Assembly: GCA_963811905.1 (NCBI GenBank)
Contig: CAWETK010000020.1
Coordinates: forward strand, 124,001-188,000
Length of the DNA: 64,000 nt
Source of the DNA: DATFVA01 sp963811905
GTDB taxonomy: Bacteria; Bacteroidota; Ignavibacteria; Ignavibacteriales; Ignavibacteriaceae
Direction of reading: 5' to 3'
The notes beneath the pieces were generated by a model, which ran no database searches, was not told where the DNA came from, and worked only from the letters and a program-made list of their open reading frames with translations. Below are positions 17,115-26,479 of this stretch, piece after piece; the first letter of the stretch is position 1; every line of letters starts with the position of its first letter. Position numbers and translations under genes: made by a program.

Positions 17115-19544
17115 ATGAAAAAGATTTTTACTTTGAGTATGTTCCTGGTAGTTTTCTCTCTGCCGGCATTATGTCAGACACAGTCACCTTCATATTACTC
17201 CCAGGATGAATTCGGTATGGCATCTCCCGGTGCATACAAATACGGATTATTCGGTTATGTAAACCCGGCGCTGTTGGCAATGGTGGAACAGCCGGATCTG
17301 TACTTTGCATTCAGCGATGAACGCGGGAGATGGAATGACTTTAATCATTATGGCATATTTACCTCATTTCCTCACCTGGGATTTGGTTTTGTAAATACGA
17401 AAATAGATTCTTTTTCTGTGACAGATTATAAGATATCGACGGGATTCGGTACTGAGACTTTTAGTCTTGGTTTCGGCTATAGCTGGTCGTCCGGCGATAT
17501 TAATCAATTTAATCATTCCGGTTTCTTCACTGTAGGTTCAATATACAGACCCCTGAAATATATTTCATTCGGACTTATCGGGAACCTTTCAACTGCAAAT
17601 AAAAACGAAGGTGTCCTGGATCTTGCAGTAAGACCAATAGGAAATGAATTAATTACTCTCTTTGCCGATTATGTTTTTGGAAACGGTAAGTCCCCCGGTG
17701 ATCTGAGATGGAGTACAGGCGCTGTTGCTGAACCGCTGCCGGGATTAAGGGTTTCGGGACGATATTTCTCCGATCACTTTTTTAATGTGGGAGCAGGATT
17801 AAGTTTCGGCAGGCTGGGTCTTACCAGCGAAAGCCGTTTTTCAAAAGAGGGAAAATACGGTTATAATATTTACGGGATCAGGGTTGGTTCTTACGATAGA
17901 AATATTATGCAGGAACTGGAAACCAAAAAAGACTTTGTAAACCTTGACCTCCTCGGCAGTATGAAATATCAGAGGTACAAACTTTTTGATAATTCAAATA
18001 CTCTTTATAATATACTGAAAGATATTGATGCCGCGGGTAAAGACAACTCAGTGTCCGGTATTGTACTTAATCTGTCTGGTATGGCCGTAAACAGGGAGAT
18101 GATATGGGAACTCAGGGACAAACTCGAAGCTTTTAAGAGTAAGGGTAAACAGGTAATTGTGTATCTCGACCGTACAAATATCGACGGTTACTACCTCGCT
18201 TCTGTAGCCGACAAAATAATTATGAATCCGCAGGGTACCGTAACTCTTGAAGGATATATATGGGGAAGACAGTATTACACGAATCTGCTGGAGAAACTCG
18301 GCATAGGCTTTACCGAGCTTAGATATTTCAAATATAAATCTGCAGAAGAAACTTTTTCACGTACAAGCATGAGCGAGGCTGACAGTATTCAATGGAAGGC
18401 CATCATTGATGCTTATTACAAAGTTACAAAGGACGGGATATGCAGAAGCAGACATATTTCTCCTGATGAATTCGACAATCTTGTTAATGAAACTGCTCTA
18501 TTCCTTCCATCGGCAGCTTTGAAGAATAATCTTGTTGATACACTCGCAAGATGGGAAAATATAAACGACATTATTGTACGTTACGAAGGTGAACGGAAAA
18601 CTCTTGTTTCACCCCGATCGCTGGCGGAATTTCAGCTTCCTGATGATAACTACTGGGGCAGGAAACCTGAGATTGCCGTGGTGTATGCAATCGGTGTATG
18701 TGCAATGGATGACGGCATAAATGCAAGGAGCCTCGTTAAGGTTATTGAGTCGATTGCCGCTGATCAGAATGTGAAAGCAGTTGTCTTCAGGGTCGATTCA
18801 CCCGGCGGAGACGGTATGGCATCGGATATCGTAGCAGAAGCAATAAAGGAATGCAGGAAGAAAAAACCTGTGATTGTCTCACAGGGCTATGTGGCGGGTT
18901 CGGGAGGATACTGGCTCTCTATGTATGGAGATGAAATACTTGCTGCCCCGACAACAATAACAGGCTCTATCGGTGTAATAGGGGGATGGTATTACAACAA
19001 ATCTCTGAAGCAGGATATCGGGGTTTCTACCGACCTCGTGCAGATCGGGAAACACGCCGACCTTCCTTTCGGAATGAGAATTCCATTTATCGGCGTTTCA
19101 TTACCCGATAGGGATCTTAGCAAGGATGAATTGAATAAAGCTGAAAATATGATCAGGGAAACTTACCGGGATTTTGTAAGCAAGGTTGCAGAGGGAAGAA
19201 AAATGGAGTACGACTCAGTCCAGGCAATCGCGCAGGGCAGGGTATGGTCGGGAATTGACGGAAAGGAAATCAACCTTGTTGATAAACTCGGCGGATTGTA
19301 TGATGCAATAACTGAAGCTGCGGGAAAAGCCGGACTTAATGGATCTGAATATAATATTGCTGAGTATCCCGAAGCTCCCTGGTTTAATTTCGGTTCACTC
19401 GTCCCGAATATTTTAGGAATAAAAATACAGGAAACTGATCAGGTCATTGATCAGCTTGTTTTCAGGCTGAAATTTAACGGTATACCTCTTTATATGCTTC
19501 CGCTAGAAAATATGAACTATGATTTTCCTGTGGAGAGTTACTGA
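17115..19544 (+). CDS. sppA: Signal peptide peptidase SppA with N-terminal barrel-like extension
   Basis: An 809-residue envelope protease with signal peptide MKKIFTLSMFLVVFSLPALC (ATG preceded by AGAGG). Residues about 25-270 do not resemble SppA. They are rich in alternating aromatic and glycine strands (FSLGFGYSWSSGD) like an outer-membrane beta-barrel. Residues about 290-800 contain two S49 repeats. The catalytic dyad is present: Lys408 in FKYKSAEE and Ser596 in VAGSGGYWLS, followed by TITGSIGVIGG. SppA degrades cleaved signal peptides and other membrane-associated peptides. The N-terminal addition suggests that this form is tethered to or works at the outer membrane; that is inference. 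Confidence 0.92.
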   Translation: MKKIFTLSMFLVVFSLPALCQTQSPSYYSQDEFGMASPGAYKYGLFGYVNPALLAMVEQPDLYFAFSDERGRWNDFNHYGIFTSFPHLGFGFVNTKIDSFSVTDYKISTGFGTETFSLGFGYSWSSGDINQFNHSGFFTVGSIYRPLKYISFGLIGNLSTANKNEGVLDLAVRPIGNELITLFADYVFGNGKSPGDLRWSTGAVAEPLPGLRVSGRYFSDHFFNVGAGLSFGRLGLTSESRFSKEGKYGYNIYGIRVGSYDRNIMQELETKKDFVNLDLLGSMKYQRYKLFDNSNTLYNILKDIDAAGKDNSVSGIVLNLSGMAVNREMIWELRDKLEAFKSKGKQVIVYLDRTNIDGYYLASVADKIIMNPQGTVTLEGYIWGRQYYTNLLEKLGIGFTELRYFKYKSAEETFSRTSMSEADSIQWKAIIDAYYKVTKDGICRSRHISPDEFDNLVNETALFLPSAALKNNLVDTLARWENINDIIVRYEGERKTLVSPRSLAEFQLPDDNYWGRKPEIAVVYAIGVCAMDDGINARSLVKVIESIAADQNVKAVVFRVDSPGGDGMASDIVAEAIKECRKKKPVIVSQGYVAGSGGYWLSMYGDEILAAPTTITGSIGVIGGWYYNKSLKQDIGVSTDLVQIGKHADLPFGMRIPFIGVSLPDRDLSKDELNKAENMIRETYRDFVSKVAEGRKMEYDSVQAIAQGRVWSGIDGKEINLVDKLGGLYDAITEAAGKAGLNGSEYNIAEYPEAPWFNFGSLVPNILGIKIQETDQVIDQLVFRLKFNGIPLYMLPLENMNYDFPVESY

Positions 19545-19619
19545 AAATATATGTATGTTTCTATACATACGTGATTTACGGGAATATTTTCTTAACTAAA
19601 TAATCTATACGGGGGCTAT

Positions 19620-20972
19620 ATGCTGACAAAGATTATCTTCAGTTTAATTTTTTCCTCAGCAATTGCTTTTGCTCAGAGTTCATCCATTCATGGAAACCTT
19701 ATCAGGATTCCTTTCGATGCATCACAAATAAATCCGGCAGACACTATGGGCGACTGGATAAGTTATGGAGATGTCAATGGATATGGCTATTCCTCATATA
19801 TAAATATTATACACACTCAGCAGGATACCTTATTTGAGAAATCACAGGTTAATGAATCCACGATCTTCGGACTGACGACCCAGCTTTCTCTTGAAAACTT
19901 TACCGTCGATACTTCATCTTTCTGCGGCTGGTGGAGGGATTATTATGATGTGCCGGAACCATATATTATTAATAAAACTATTCCATTCCAGGTAGAAAAT
20001 GGAATGTGGATGATGAATGGTGTTTATAATCTTTCTTTTATTTCCGATGATGATAATATTACCATAATTCCATGGGATCAAAAATTCTCTTATATATCCG
20101 GAAAAATTAATGATAAATATCTTACTTCTTTTAAAAAGGACAGTATCGAACCTGTTTACGATCTCTATCTTCTTGATCTGACCAATTCTCCTTCTTTCGA
20201 TACTGCAAATGCAGAAAAGATTTATTTTGATATTCCCGCAGCCCCTTATAACATTTACCAGATAAGCAGTTCACTCTATATTGCCGGCGTTGATTCGCTG
20301 CCTTACAATGGCTATGGAATATATCTTTTTAAGTTCGAAAATGACACTTTCCATTTTATAAAGAAAGTTTTCAATGCCCTTGACCAATCCTGGATTTACA
20401 GAAACGGCAGTCTGTATATTTATGAATATCCTGACCTGGTTAAATATGAATATAATCCTTCCGATACCACTTTCATAAACAGGACTTCCATCGTTACGGG
20501 CGGAGGTATTACCACAAATGACGATTTTACTTTTGCTGTAAAACAATCGGGAGATAGCCTGTTTTTTTATGATGTTAATAATAGTCAACTAGTAAATACA
20601 ATTGATATCAGCGGTCTCGATCATCCGCATGGTATTCTCATAGATTCCCCTTATGTATACATTCACCAGACAACTTATGTTACTGACATAAAAGAAGTGC
20701 CGAATAGACCATTAGATTATTCTCTGCAGGTCTATCCGAATCCTTTCAATCCCGTTACAAATGTTGTTTATACTGTTCCCGAAAGAGGTACGGTAGAAAT
20801 AAGAATGTATGATATGCTTGGCAGGGAAGTCAGAGCAATCTACAGGGGTGAAGCTGAAGCAGGAGATCACAGGATTACTATAAATGGAACCGATCTTTCA
20901 TCAGGAGTATATATTATTCGCTTTACGGCAAAAAATTATTCTGATACAAGAAAGGTATTGCTGCTGAAATAG
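19620..20972 (+). CDS. T9SS-exported protein with beta-propeller-like body
   Basis: A 450-residue exported protein. The signal peptide is MLTKIIFSLIFSSAIAFAQ. The body (about 20-360) is rich in Tyr, Asp and short beta strands with recurring YDLYLLDL/YIYEYPDL-type blades; no catalytic motif is recognised. The C-terminal about 85 residues form a type A T9SS sorting domain: VYPNPFNPVTNVVYT, IRMYDMLGREV, SGVYIIRF and RKVLLLK. It follows sppA by 76 bases on the same strand. Function unknown beyond surface export. Confidence 0.85.
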   Translation: MLTKIIFSLIFSSAIAFAQSSSIHGNLIRIPFDASQINPADTMGDWISYGDVNGYGYSSYINIIHTQQDTLFEKSQVNESTIFGLTTQLSLENFTVDTSSFCGWWRDYYDVPEPYIINKTIPFQVENGMWMMNGVYNLSFISDDDNITIIPWDQKFSYISGKINDKYLTSFKKDSIEPVYDLYLLDLTNSPSFDTANAEKIYFDIPAAPYNIYQISSSLYIAGVDSLPYNGYGIYLFKFENDTFHFIKKVFNALDQSWIYRNGSLYIYEYPDLVKYEYNPSDTTFINRTSIVTGGGITTNDDFTFAVKQSGDSLFFYDVNNSQLVNTIDISGLDHPHGILIDSPYVYIHQTTYVTDIKEVPNRPLDYSLQVYPNPFNPVTNVVYTVPERGTVEIRMYDMLGREVRAIYRGEAEAGDHRITINGTDLSSGVYIIRFTAKNYSDTRKVLLLK

Positions 20973-21013
20973 AATTTGACCTGTGCCGCAAGCTGGTTAT
21001 CAATCCTTGTCGA

Positions 21014-21421
21014 TCAATGCTCAGAGGATTTTGTAACCTTTGTATTAAAATTGCTGTCCGTCAGATGTATATTTACCTTTGAATGATCAAAGACATCGTC
21101 GGAAAGCTGCATAGCAAGGATTTCTGCATAGTTCTGGTATTGATCGCTGTTGTACATATCGGCAGGAACACTCAGGCTTAATTCATATGTGCTGTCGGAT
21201 TTTGTTAGCCTGGCTTTTTGTACTTCATCATTAAAGATAGCACATTGATTAATAAAATTACCAAGAGTTTCCACTTTATCCTGCGAAATATTTCTGTCGT
21301 AATACAACTCTCCCTTATCAAGCTTTTTTGTTTCGTATTCATTGCTGCTGCAGCCGTAGATAAAAAGAAGTGAATATAAGACAGAAAGTGAGATAGAGAA
21401 ATATGACTTATAATTTTTCAT
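21014..21421 (-). CDS. Lipoprotein, unknown
   Basis: A 135-residue protein with a lipoprotein signal: a hydrophobic N-terminus and lipobox FIYGCSS around residue 24. The mature part is hydrophilic and mixed alpha/beta with no recognised family. It is convergent with the preceding T9SS gene and monocistronic. Likely anchored at the inner face of the outer membrane or in the inner membrane. Confidence 0.75.
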   Translation of the reverse strand: MKNYKSYFSISLSVLYSLLFIYGCSSNEYETKKLDKGELYYDRNISQDKVETLGNFINQCAIFNDEVQKARLTKSDSTYELSLSVPADMYNSDQYQNYAEILAMQLSDDVFDHSKVNIHLTDSNFNTKVTKSSEH

Positions 21422-21725
21422 TGCCTCCCTCTCAACATTATTGATGGTACTAAAATTTATTAAAAGAATATAGTATAGTCAACCAATTATTGCCCGAAAC
21501 TAAGATAAGTCTCTTTATCTGTGACGATTATTCCCTCTATAAAATTCGTTTCTTTCGCAATATCAGATTTGTCCAAAATAAATATCGTGAAAATGATTTT
21601 TATCGGGCCTTTGAATTCCCCCGGCAGTTTTAATAACGTCTCTATTAATTTCAATCCTCATTATAACCGATAAACATATACCGGGGCGAATCCTGCCTTT
21701 GATACCAGTATATCACGAATTTCCA

Positions 21726-21791
21726 GCGTAATCAATGCGCATTCAGAGCGTATTCAATGCGTTTTCACAGCGTATTCAGAGCGTATTCACT
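21726..21791. repeat. Six-copy 11-bp tandem array (consensus GCGTATTCANA)
   Basis: Six consecutive 11-base units beginning with GCG run from 21726 to 21791: GCGTAATCAAT, GCGCATTCAGA, GCGTATTCAAT, GCGTTTTCACA, GCGTATTCAGA and GCGTATTCACT. Spacing is exact at 11, close to one DNA helical turn. The array lies in a 627-base stretch without a gene (21422-22048) between a lipoprotein and the divergent POT transporter. The rest of that stretch shows no coding potential I can support. Confidence 0.8.
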
Positions 21792-22048
21792 ACGGAGAAA
21801 TGACGTATTTCAGCCGGAAGCATCCTGCGGAATCAGAATTGAAATTCCTCTTAATATTAACTCCTTTTTTCTTTTCAGAGCTTAATTTAGACCGCAATAC
21901 GCGCTGCATATAAAAAATCAAAGAATTCGTTAAAAAATTTGTTACTAACAAGGTTCTTTTCGTATAATTCGAATAGCAGATTTTAAATGCTCTTAGAGGA
22001 GAGAAAAATCATATCTTAATAATACCCTGAAAAAGAACGGGAGGACAG

Positions 22049-23551
22049 ATGTTTAAAGGACATCCACGAGGACTATATGTTCTCTTTTTTACAGAAATGT
22101 GGGAACGCTTCGGCTTTTATACTATGCTCGCAATTTTTGTTTATTATCTAAGCGAAAATTTCGGCTGGGATGCAGCTACCGTTACCAATGTTTATGGAAT
22201 TTTTATCGCTTTTGTGTATTTCACTCCTATACTTGGAGGCTGGATAGCAGATAACGTCCTGGGTTACGGCAAGACTATAATTATCGGGGCAATAACAATG
22301 TGTATCGGGTACGGACTAATGGCAGTTCCTACCCAAACACCTTTCCTGCTGTACATTGCGCTGGCTGTGGTATGTATAGGCAACGGAATGTTTAAAGCGA
22401 ATATTTCTGTCCTTGTGGGCAACCTCTATGCTCATTCATCCGGGTCATTAAAGGATGCAGGCTATAATATTTTCTATATGGGGATAAATATCGGGGCCTT
22501 TTATGCTCCGTTTGCCGCGACTGGTGTAAGACAGTTCTTTATGGAGAATTTCGGGACAACCCTGGCTCATGGATATAATGCTGTTTTTGCCGTGGCATCG
22601 ATAGGGATGATTGTCTCGCTTCTTGTATTCACCCTCTTCAGAAAATATTATGCTGATGCTGACTACCGTTCTAAAACGCAGCCTAATTCCGAAAAGGATG
22701 TTACCCTTACTAAAAAGCAGGAAAAAGAAAGAGTTACTGCTCTCCTTACAATCTTCGCTATCGTAATTTTCTTCTGGATGGCTTTTCATCAGAACGGAGC
22801 CGCTCTTTCCCTGTTTGCAAGGGATTATACTTTCAGTGCCGTGCATAAATTTACGTATATCTTTTTTGACGTTATCGGGCTTCACGCCGTCCTTGCCGTA
22901 ATACTGGGTTCTGCGGCTGCTCTGAACAGGAAAACTTCAGCTAAAACCAAAGGTATAGGCAGTTTCTTCGTATTGATTGGTCTGCTTATAATAATTTATA
23001 AGCTCAACAGCCTTCCTGGTACCAATTCCATTGCCCCTGAGCAATTTCAGTCATTTAATCCGATGTTTATTGTTCTTCTTACCCCGGTTATCGTAGGCTA
23101 TTTTGCCTGGCTTAACAGGAAAGGAAAGGAACCTTCATCTCCTGCAAAGATCGGTATAGGTATGCTGATAACAGCTATAGCTTATATGATAATGGTTGTC
23201 GCGTCAGCAGGACTTCCGCCTGTATATTCTCTCAATGGTGCTGCTTCTCCCGAAACGGTTTCACCATTCTGGCTTATTGGCACATACTTTACGCTTACCC
23301 TTGCAGAACTCCACTTAAGCCCTATGGGATTATCATTCGTTTCGAAGGTAGCTCCTCCTAAAATGAAAGGACTGCTCATGGGAGGATGGTTCGGCGCTAC
23401 TGCAGTAGGTAATTATTTATCAGGATTTGTCGGCCGGTTCTACCAGAACTGGGAACTCTGGCAGTTCTTCCTGCTTCTGGTTGTTACTTCATTAATAGCG
23501 GCAGGACTGGTAGTGATCTTTCTGAAAAGACTGAAATCTGCTACGCAATAA
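22049..23551 (+). CDS. Proton-dependent oligopeptide transporter (POT/PTR2 family)
   Basis: A 500-residue inner-membrane transporter with about 14 helices. The POT signature ExxERFxxY is present as EMWERFGFYTM at about residues 17-27. The second motif is GNGMFKANISVLVG near 113-126, followed by DAGYNIFYMGINIGAF near 138-153. It imports di- and tripeptides with protons. The ATG follows GGGAGGACAG, a strong ribosome binding site. Together with the peptidases in this window it would fit growth on protein-derived substrates. Confidence 0.93.
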   Translation: MFKGHPRGLYVLFFTEMWERFGFYTMLAIFVYYLSENFGWDAATVTNVYGIFIAFVYFTPILGGWIADNVLGYGKTIIIGAITMCIGYGLMAVPTQTPFLLYIALAVVCIGNGMFKANISVLVGNLYAHSSGSLKDAGYNIFYMGINIGAFYAPFAATGVRQFFMENFGTTLAHGYNAVFAVASIGMIVSLLVFTLFRKYYADADYRSKTQPNSEKDVTLTKKQEKERVTALLTIFAIVIFFWMAFHQNGAALSLFARDYTFSAVHKFTYIFFDVIGLHAVLAVILGSAAALNRKTSAKTKGIGSFFVLIGLLIIIYKLNSLPGTNSIAPEQFQSFNPMFIVLLTPVIVGYFAWLNRKGKEPSSPAKIGIGMLITAIAYMIMVVASAGLPPVYSLNGAASPETVSPFWLIGTYFTLTLAELHLSPMGLSFVSKVAPPKMKGLLMGGWFGATAVGNYLSGFVGRFYQNWELWQFFLLLVVTSLIAAGLVVIFLKRLKSATQ

Positions 23552-23613
23552 ACAAGTTCACAGTCAGTTTCCTTCCGGGATCGCGGAGAGCTTATAACAT
23601 CAGGCTGCTGCTT

Positions 23614-23985
23614 TCAGGTGCTGTAGATCTTCTCAGGATTACTGACGGTTCTTTCGTTCCTTATATTGCCTGTGTTCAGTGTTCCGGCAGGTTCAAAGAG
23701 TAGTATATGGACTTCCTCTTCTGCAACAGGTTTGTGCTCCATTCCGCGGGGGACTATAAAAAACTCCCCCTCATTTAACTCAATAGTCTCATCCTGAAGT
23801 TCGATCTTAAGTTTCCCCTTTACAACAAGGAATAATTCATCCTCATTTTCATGATGATGCATAATAAATTCCCCTTTAACCTTAACCAGTTTTACATGCT
23901 GGCCGTTAAGTTCTCCAGCTATCTTTGGCTTCCAGTATTCATTTATCTCTGAAAGTTTTTTATCAAGGTTTACTTTATCCGGCAT
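23614..23985 (-). CDS. Cupin domain protein
   Basis: A 123-residue single-cupin protein. The metal-binding motif is intact: FIMHHHENEDELFLVVKGKL near 37-56 and GEFFIVPRGMEHKPVAEE near 73-90. This provides the His and Glu ligands expected for a mononuclear metal site. The reaction cannot be deduced. It is the last gene of a five-gene minus-strand operon and overlaps the DinB gene by one base (TAATG). Confidence 0.88.
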   Translation of the reverse strand: MPDKVNLDKKLSEINEYWKPKIAGELNGQHVKLVKVKGEFIMHHHENEDELFLVVKGKLKIELQDETIELNEGEFFIVPRGMEHKPVAEEEVHILLFEPAGTLNTGNIRNERTVSNPEKIYST

Positions 23986-24434
23986 TATTTACCTGCAATT
24001 AATCTTCTGTGATAGTTTATTTGTCCAAGGTGATAATCAAAATGATTGGTGATATGTATAAGCGTATACCCGTATTCCCTTATCTTCCCGCCCATCTTAT
24101 CGGGGAAAGTTTTATTCATATCGCTGTCGTTAATTTTTGGTAATGACTTTTTAATTACTTCAATAACGGCATCGATTCTGTTATTTAATTCTGCGCGGGG
24201 AACATCCTTTTCGGAAAACTCATTTTCACGATCTCTCTGATATCCCGTTCCTCCTACCAAATGACCTATAAAATGATTCAGGTTGCCTAAGAGGTGAAGG
24301 CATAAATTGCCTGCGGAATTTGAGATTTCCCCCTTGATAATCCATAAATCTTTTTCATCTTTATAAAAATTGATTTCCTGTTTTAACTTATTAAGTTCAA
24401 TTTCAAGAATCTCCATTAACCATCCTGAGAACAT
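23985..24434 (-). CDS. DinB/DUF1572 superfamily protein
   Basis: A 149-residue four-helix-bundle protein of the DinB (YfiT) superfamily. Helices contain LCLHLLGNLNHFIGH near 46-60 and LIHITNHFDYHLGQINYHR near 124-142, supplying the three His residues that usually bind a metal. DinB-like proteins include thiol-S-transferases such as BstA. The start at 24434 is supported by an upstream GGAG. It follows the GNAT gene by 12 bases in the same operon. Confidence 0.82.
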   Translation of the reverse strand: MFSGWLMEILEIELNKLKQEINFYKDEKDLWIIKGEISNSAGNLCLHLLGNLNHFIGHLVGGTGYQRDRENEFSEKDVPRAELNNRIDAVIEVIKKSLPKINDSDMNKTFPDKMGGKIREYGYTLIHITNHFDYHLGQINYHRRLIAGK

Positions 24435-24446
24435 TATTATCTCCTT

Positions 24447-25001
24447 CTATTTTATAATTGAGTAAAGCCGCACGTCAATAAAATTACCGTCTTTCATGTA
24501 ATATTTCCGCAAGGTTCCTTCATATTCAAAACCGCATTTCTCAAGTACCCTGGCGGAACTAAGATTATGTTCAAAGACTGTGGCCTCAATTCTGATAAGG
24601 TGCAATGAATCGAAACCATACCGGCAGAAACTTTTTACTACCTTGCTCATAATCCCTTTATTCCAGTAATCCCTTGCCAGCCAGTATCCCAGTTCGTCTT
24701 TATGTGAATTCATACCATACTTGAGATGATAACTTATTCCGCCGATTAGTTTCCTTCCCTTATTGCGGATAGCAAAATTTATGAGCATCCCCGTCTTCTT
24801 CCTGTTCTCATCCACATACCTGATCCACCATTCAGCATCTCTTGCCGTATAGGGATATGGCAGTCTTAAGGTATTGTTGTAAATCTCTTTATCAGTCAGA
24901 TATGATATAAGATATTGTTTATCCTTTTTATCAGGCTGATCCAGGTAAATCTCATCATCAACAATGATTTTCATTCTTCCGATTGAAGGCAGACTGATCA
25001 T
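24447..25001 (-). CDS. GNAT N-acetyltransferase, RimJ/RimL type
   Basis: A 184-residue acetyl-CoA-dependent transferase. The core runs DAEWWIRYVDENRKK, GGISYHLKYG, ELGYWLARDYWNKGIMSKVV (the acetyl-CoA loop region) and ARVLEKCGFEYEGTLRKYY, the typical RimJ/RimL C-terminus. Its substrate is unknown. The ATG overlaps the stop of the PIG-L gene in ATGA, implying coupled translation; a second in-frame ATG nine codons later is an alternative start. Confidence 0.88.
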   Translation of the reverse strand: MISLPSIGRMKIIVDDEIYLDQPDKKDKQYLISYLTDKEIYNNTLRLPYPYTARDAEWWIRYVDENRKKTGMLINFAIRNKGRKLIGGISYHLKYGMNSHKDELGYWLARDYWNKGIMSKVVKSFCRYGFDSLHLIRIEATVFEHNLSSARVLEKCGFEYEGTLRKYYMKDGNFIDVRLYSIIK

Positions 25002-25723
25002 TTTAAACCATCCGTGAGTTTAGTCGCAGGAGGGTCGAAATCCTCATTAAAAAATTCAAAAGGTATCTCACTGCCCACCTTTTCAATTACTCCTGATTCT
25101 TCAATAGTGCTCTGATAAGTAGTATAGCAATTCAGAGAATCCTTCAGAGCCTGTTTCATATCCCCGTCAAGTTTTACTATACAATCAATTAATTCGGCAG
25201 GACTCTGTCTCAGTACAAATGCATCTCCCTGCCAGGGGGATAATCCTTTGTCAATTAAAGTATTGAAAGCAAGGCGTTTAAGATAACTGTTCCCTGAATC
25301 CTTCAGATCGAGGAACACTCTTTTAACAACTGCATGTGTAACCAGGTGATCGGGAAAACCGCTTACTCCGTGTACCGGATAGGAGACAAGGATATCAGGT
25401 TTAATTTTTTGGATATGCTCACTGACAATTTTTTCAAGCTCCCTTGGATCATACTCCTGAAGCCCGCTGTCAGGTAAATCAAGGACCAGCATCCCGTCAA
25501 GATTTAGTGTGTCCTTAACCTTAAGCATCTCTTTAAACCGGATATCACCCATTTCGGCAACACTCACGCCGAGTTTGAACCTCTGTTTAGTAGCACCTCC
25601 CCGCGTTAAAGTAAGAAGGTAAACTTCGTGTCCTTCTCTCTTCTGATCATACATTACAGCGGCAGGTCCGAATGATTCATCGTCAGGATGAGGATATATG
25701 TACAAAATTTTATAACTTCTCAT
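24998..25723 (-). CDS. PIG-L family deacetylase (BshB-like)
   Basis: A 241-residue zinc-dependent N-acetylglucosaminyl deacetylase-like enzyme. The metal motif PHPDDESFGPA is near residues 12-22 and the third ligand lies in GFPDHLVTHAVV near 125-137. The motif DLPDSGLQE is also family-like. Members include BshB of bacillithiol synthesis, sugar-lipid deacetylases and mycothiol enzymes. The neighbouring DinB-fold gene makes a low-molecular-weight thiol connection possible but not proven. It begins immediately after the lipoprotein gene stop and overlaps the GNAT gene. Confidence 0.88.
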   Translation of the reverse strand: MRSYKILYIYPHPDDESFGPAAVMYDQKREGHEVYLLTLTRGGATKQRFKLGVSVAEMGDIRFKEMLKVKDTLNLDGMLVLDLPDSGLQEYDPRELEKIVSEHIQKIKPDILVSYPVHGVSGFPDHLVTHAVVKRVFLDLKDSGNSYLKRLAFNTLIDKGLSPWQGDAFVLRQSPAELIDCIVKLDGDMKQALKDSLNCYTTYQSTIEESGVIEKVGSEIPFEFFNEDFDPPATKLTDGLK

Positions 25724-26143
25724 TTAATTGAGATAATCCATTTTGGTAATCTGTGTATCGTAAATTTTCCATTCTCCATTGGTTTTACGCAGGGTATGGA
25801 CTCCTTCCACCCTGTTGTCCCTGAAAGTAGGACCCTTAACTTTCTTAGTTATTTGCACAAATTTTACTTTAGCTTCGTCATCCTTTATCTCGGTTACTTT
25901 AAGATCTTTTACCTGGTAATTCAGGTCATAAGTCTGAAAAATTGTATTCATCATTTCCTCAAGCCTGTCGTAATTCCGGCTATCCTTATCCATTGTATTG
26001 ATATAGGCGGCCACGTCCTCATTATTTCGTGCTTCAGTATTTTTATAAACTACATCTTTTATGGCTTCTTCTTCAGTATCCTTATTTGAACCGCAGCCTG
26101 CAATAAACAAAGCTGCGAGCAGAAAAAGGCAGGCATATTTCAT
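25724..26143 (-). CDS. Lipoprotein with an NTF2/SnoaL-like domain
   Basis: A 139-residue protein. The lipoprotein signal is MKYACLFLLAALFIAGCGS with cleavage before Cys17. The mature part resembles small NTF2-like domains: an N-terminal helix AIKDVVYKNTEARNNEDVAAY, then YDLNYQVKDLKVTEI and TLRKTNGEWKIYDTQI. Such domains often bind small ligands. It is the first gene of the operon with PIG-L, GNAT, DinB and cupin genes, directly abutting PIG-L. Confidence 0.75.
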   Translation of the reverse strand: MKYACLFLLAALFIAGCGSNKDTEEEAIKDVVYKNTEARNNEDVAAYINTMDKDSRNYDRLEEMMNTIFQTYDLNYQVKDLKVTEIKDDEAKVKFVQITKKVKGPTFRDNRVEGVHTLRKTNGEWKIYDTQITKMDYLN

Positions 26144-26208
26144 TTCAGTTCTCCCGGTTTTTGAATCTGATAGTTAAATTTCATTAGGAATTTAATTTAA
26201 TACAAATA

Positions 26209-26248
26209 AAAAAAGCCGCAAAGTCTAAAAAAACTTTACGGCTTTTTT
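26209..26248. terminator. Bidirectional hairpin terminator
   Basis: AAAAAAGCCG at 26209-26218 pairs with CGGCTTTTTT at 26239-26248, and AAAGT/ACTTT extends the stem internally. The T-tracts exist on both strands. It isolates the lipoprotein-led operon from whatever is transcribed leftward from 26819. Confidence 0.75.
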
Positions 26249-26454
26249 ATGATTCCTTCATACCGGCCATCATACAATCAAAACCTGTTCACTCAAATCA
26301 TCTTAATACACATAAAATCAGGAACCACAAACCCGTCTTCATCCATCGAAGAACTTTCATTACTACAATAAGTTTAAAGAACCAGTACTCAAATGCCTGC
26401 GGTCAAATTCATCAGGTTGTCAATTAGACCGTGTGAGTTAAGGAAAAGTTTAAA

Positions 26455-26479
26455 AAGAAATGCCGCCTGTTTCAGCGGC
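26455..26479 (-). terminator. Hairpin terminator, minus strand
   Basis: Read on the minus strand, GCCGC (26475-26479), an 8-base loop and GCGGC (26462-26466) are followed by ATTTCTTTTT. The stop codon of the interrupted frame at 26473 lies inside the hairpin, suggesting that a gene once ended here. Confidence 0.55.

Noticed and set aside
19548..19572. GTATGT/ACATAC hairpin after sppA as a terminator
   Set aside because: Only six AT-rich pairs and no T-run; the next gene is on the same strand.
21660..21710. Possible tRNA-like segment with GGGGCGAATCC
   Set aside because: No cloverleaf arms could be formed around it.
21726..21791. CRISPR array
   Set aside because: Units are 11 bases and contiguous, with no spacers and no cas genes in the window.
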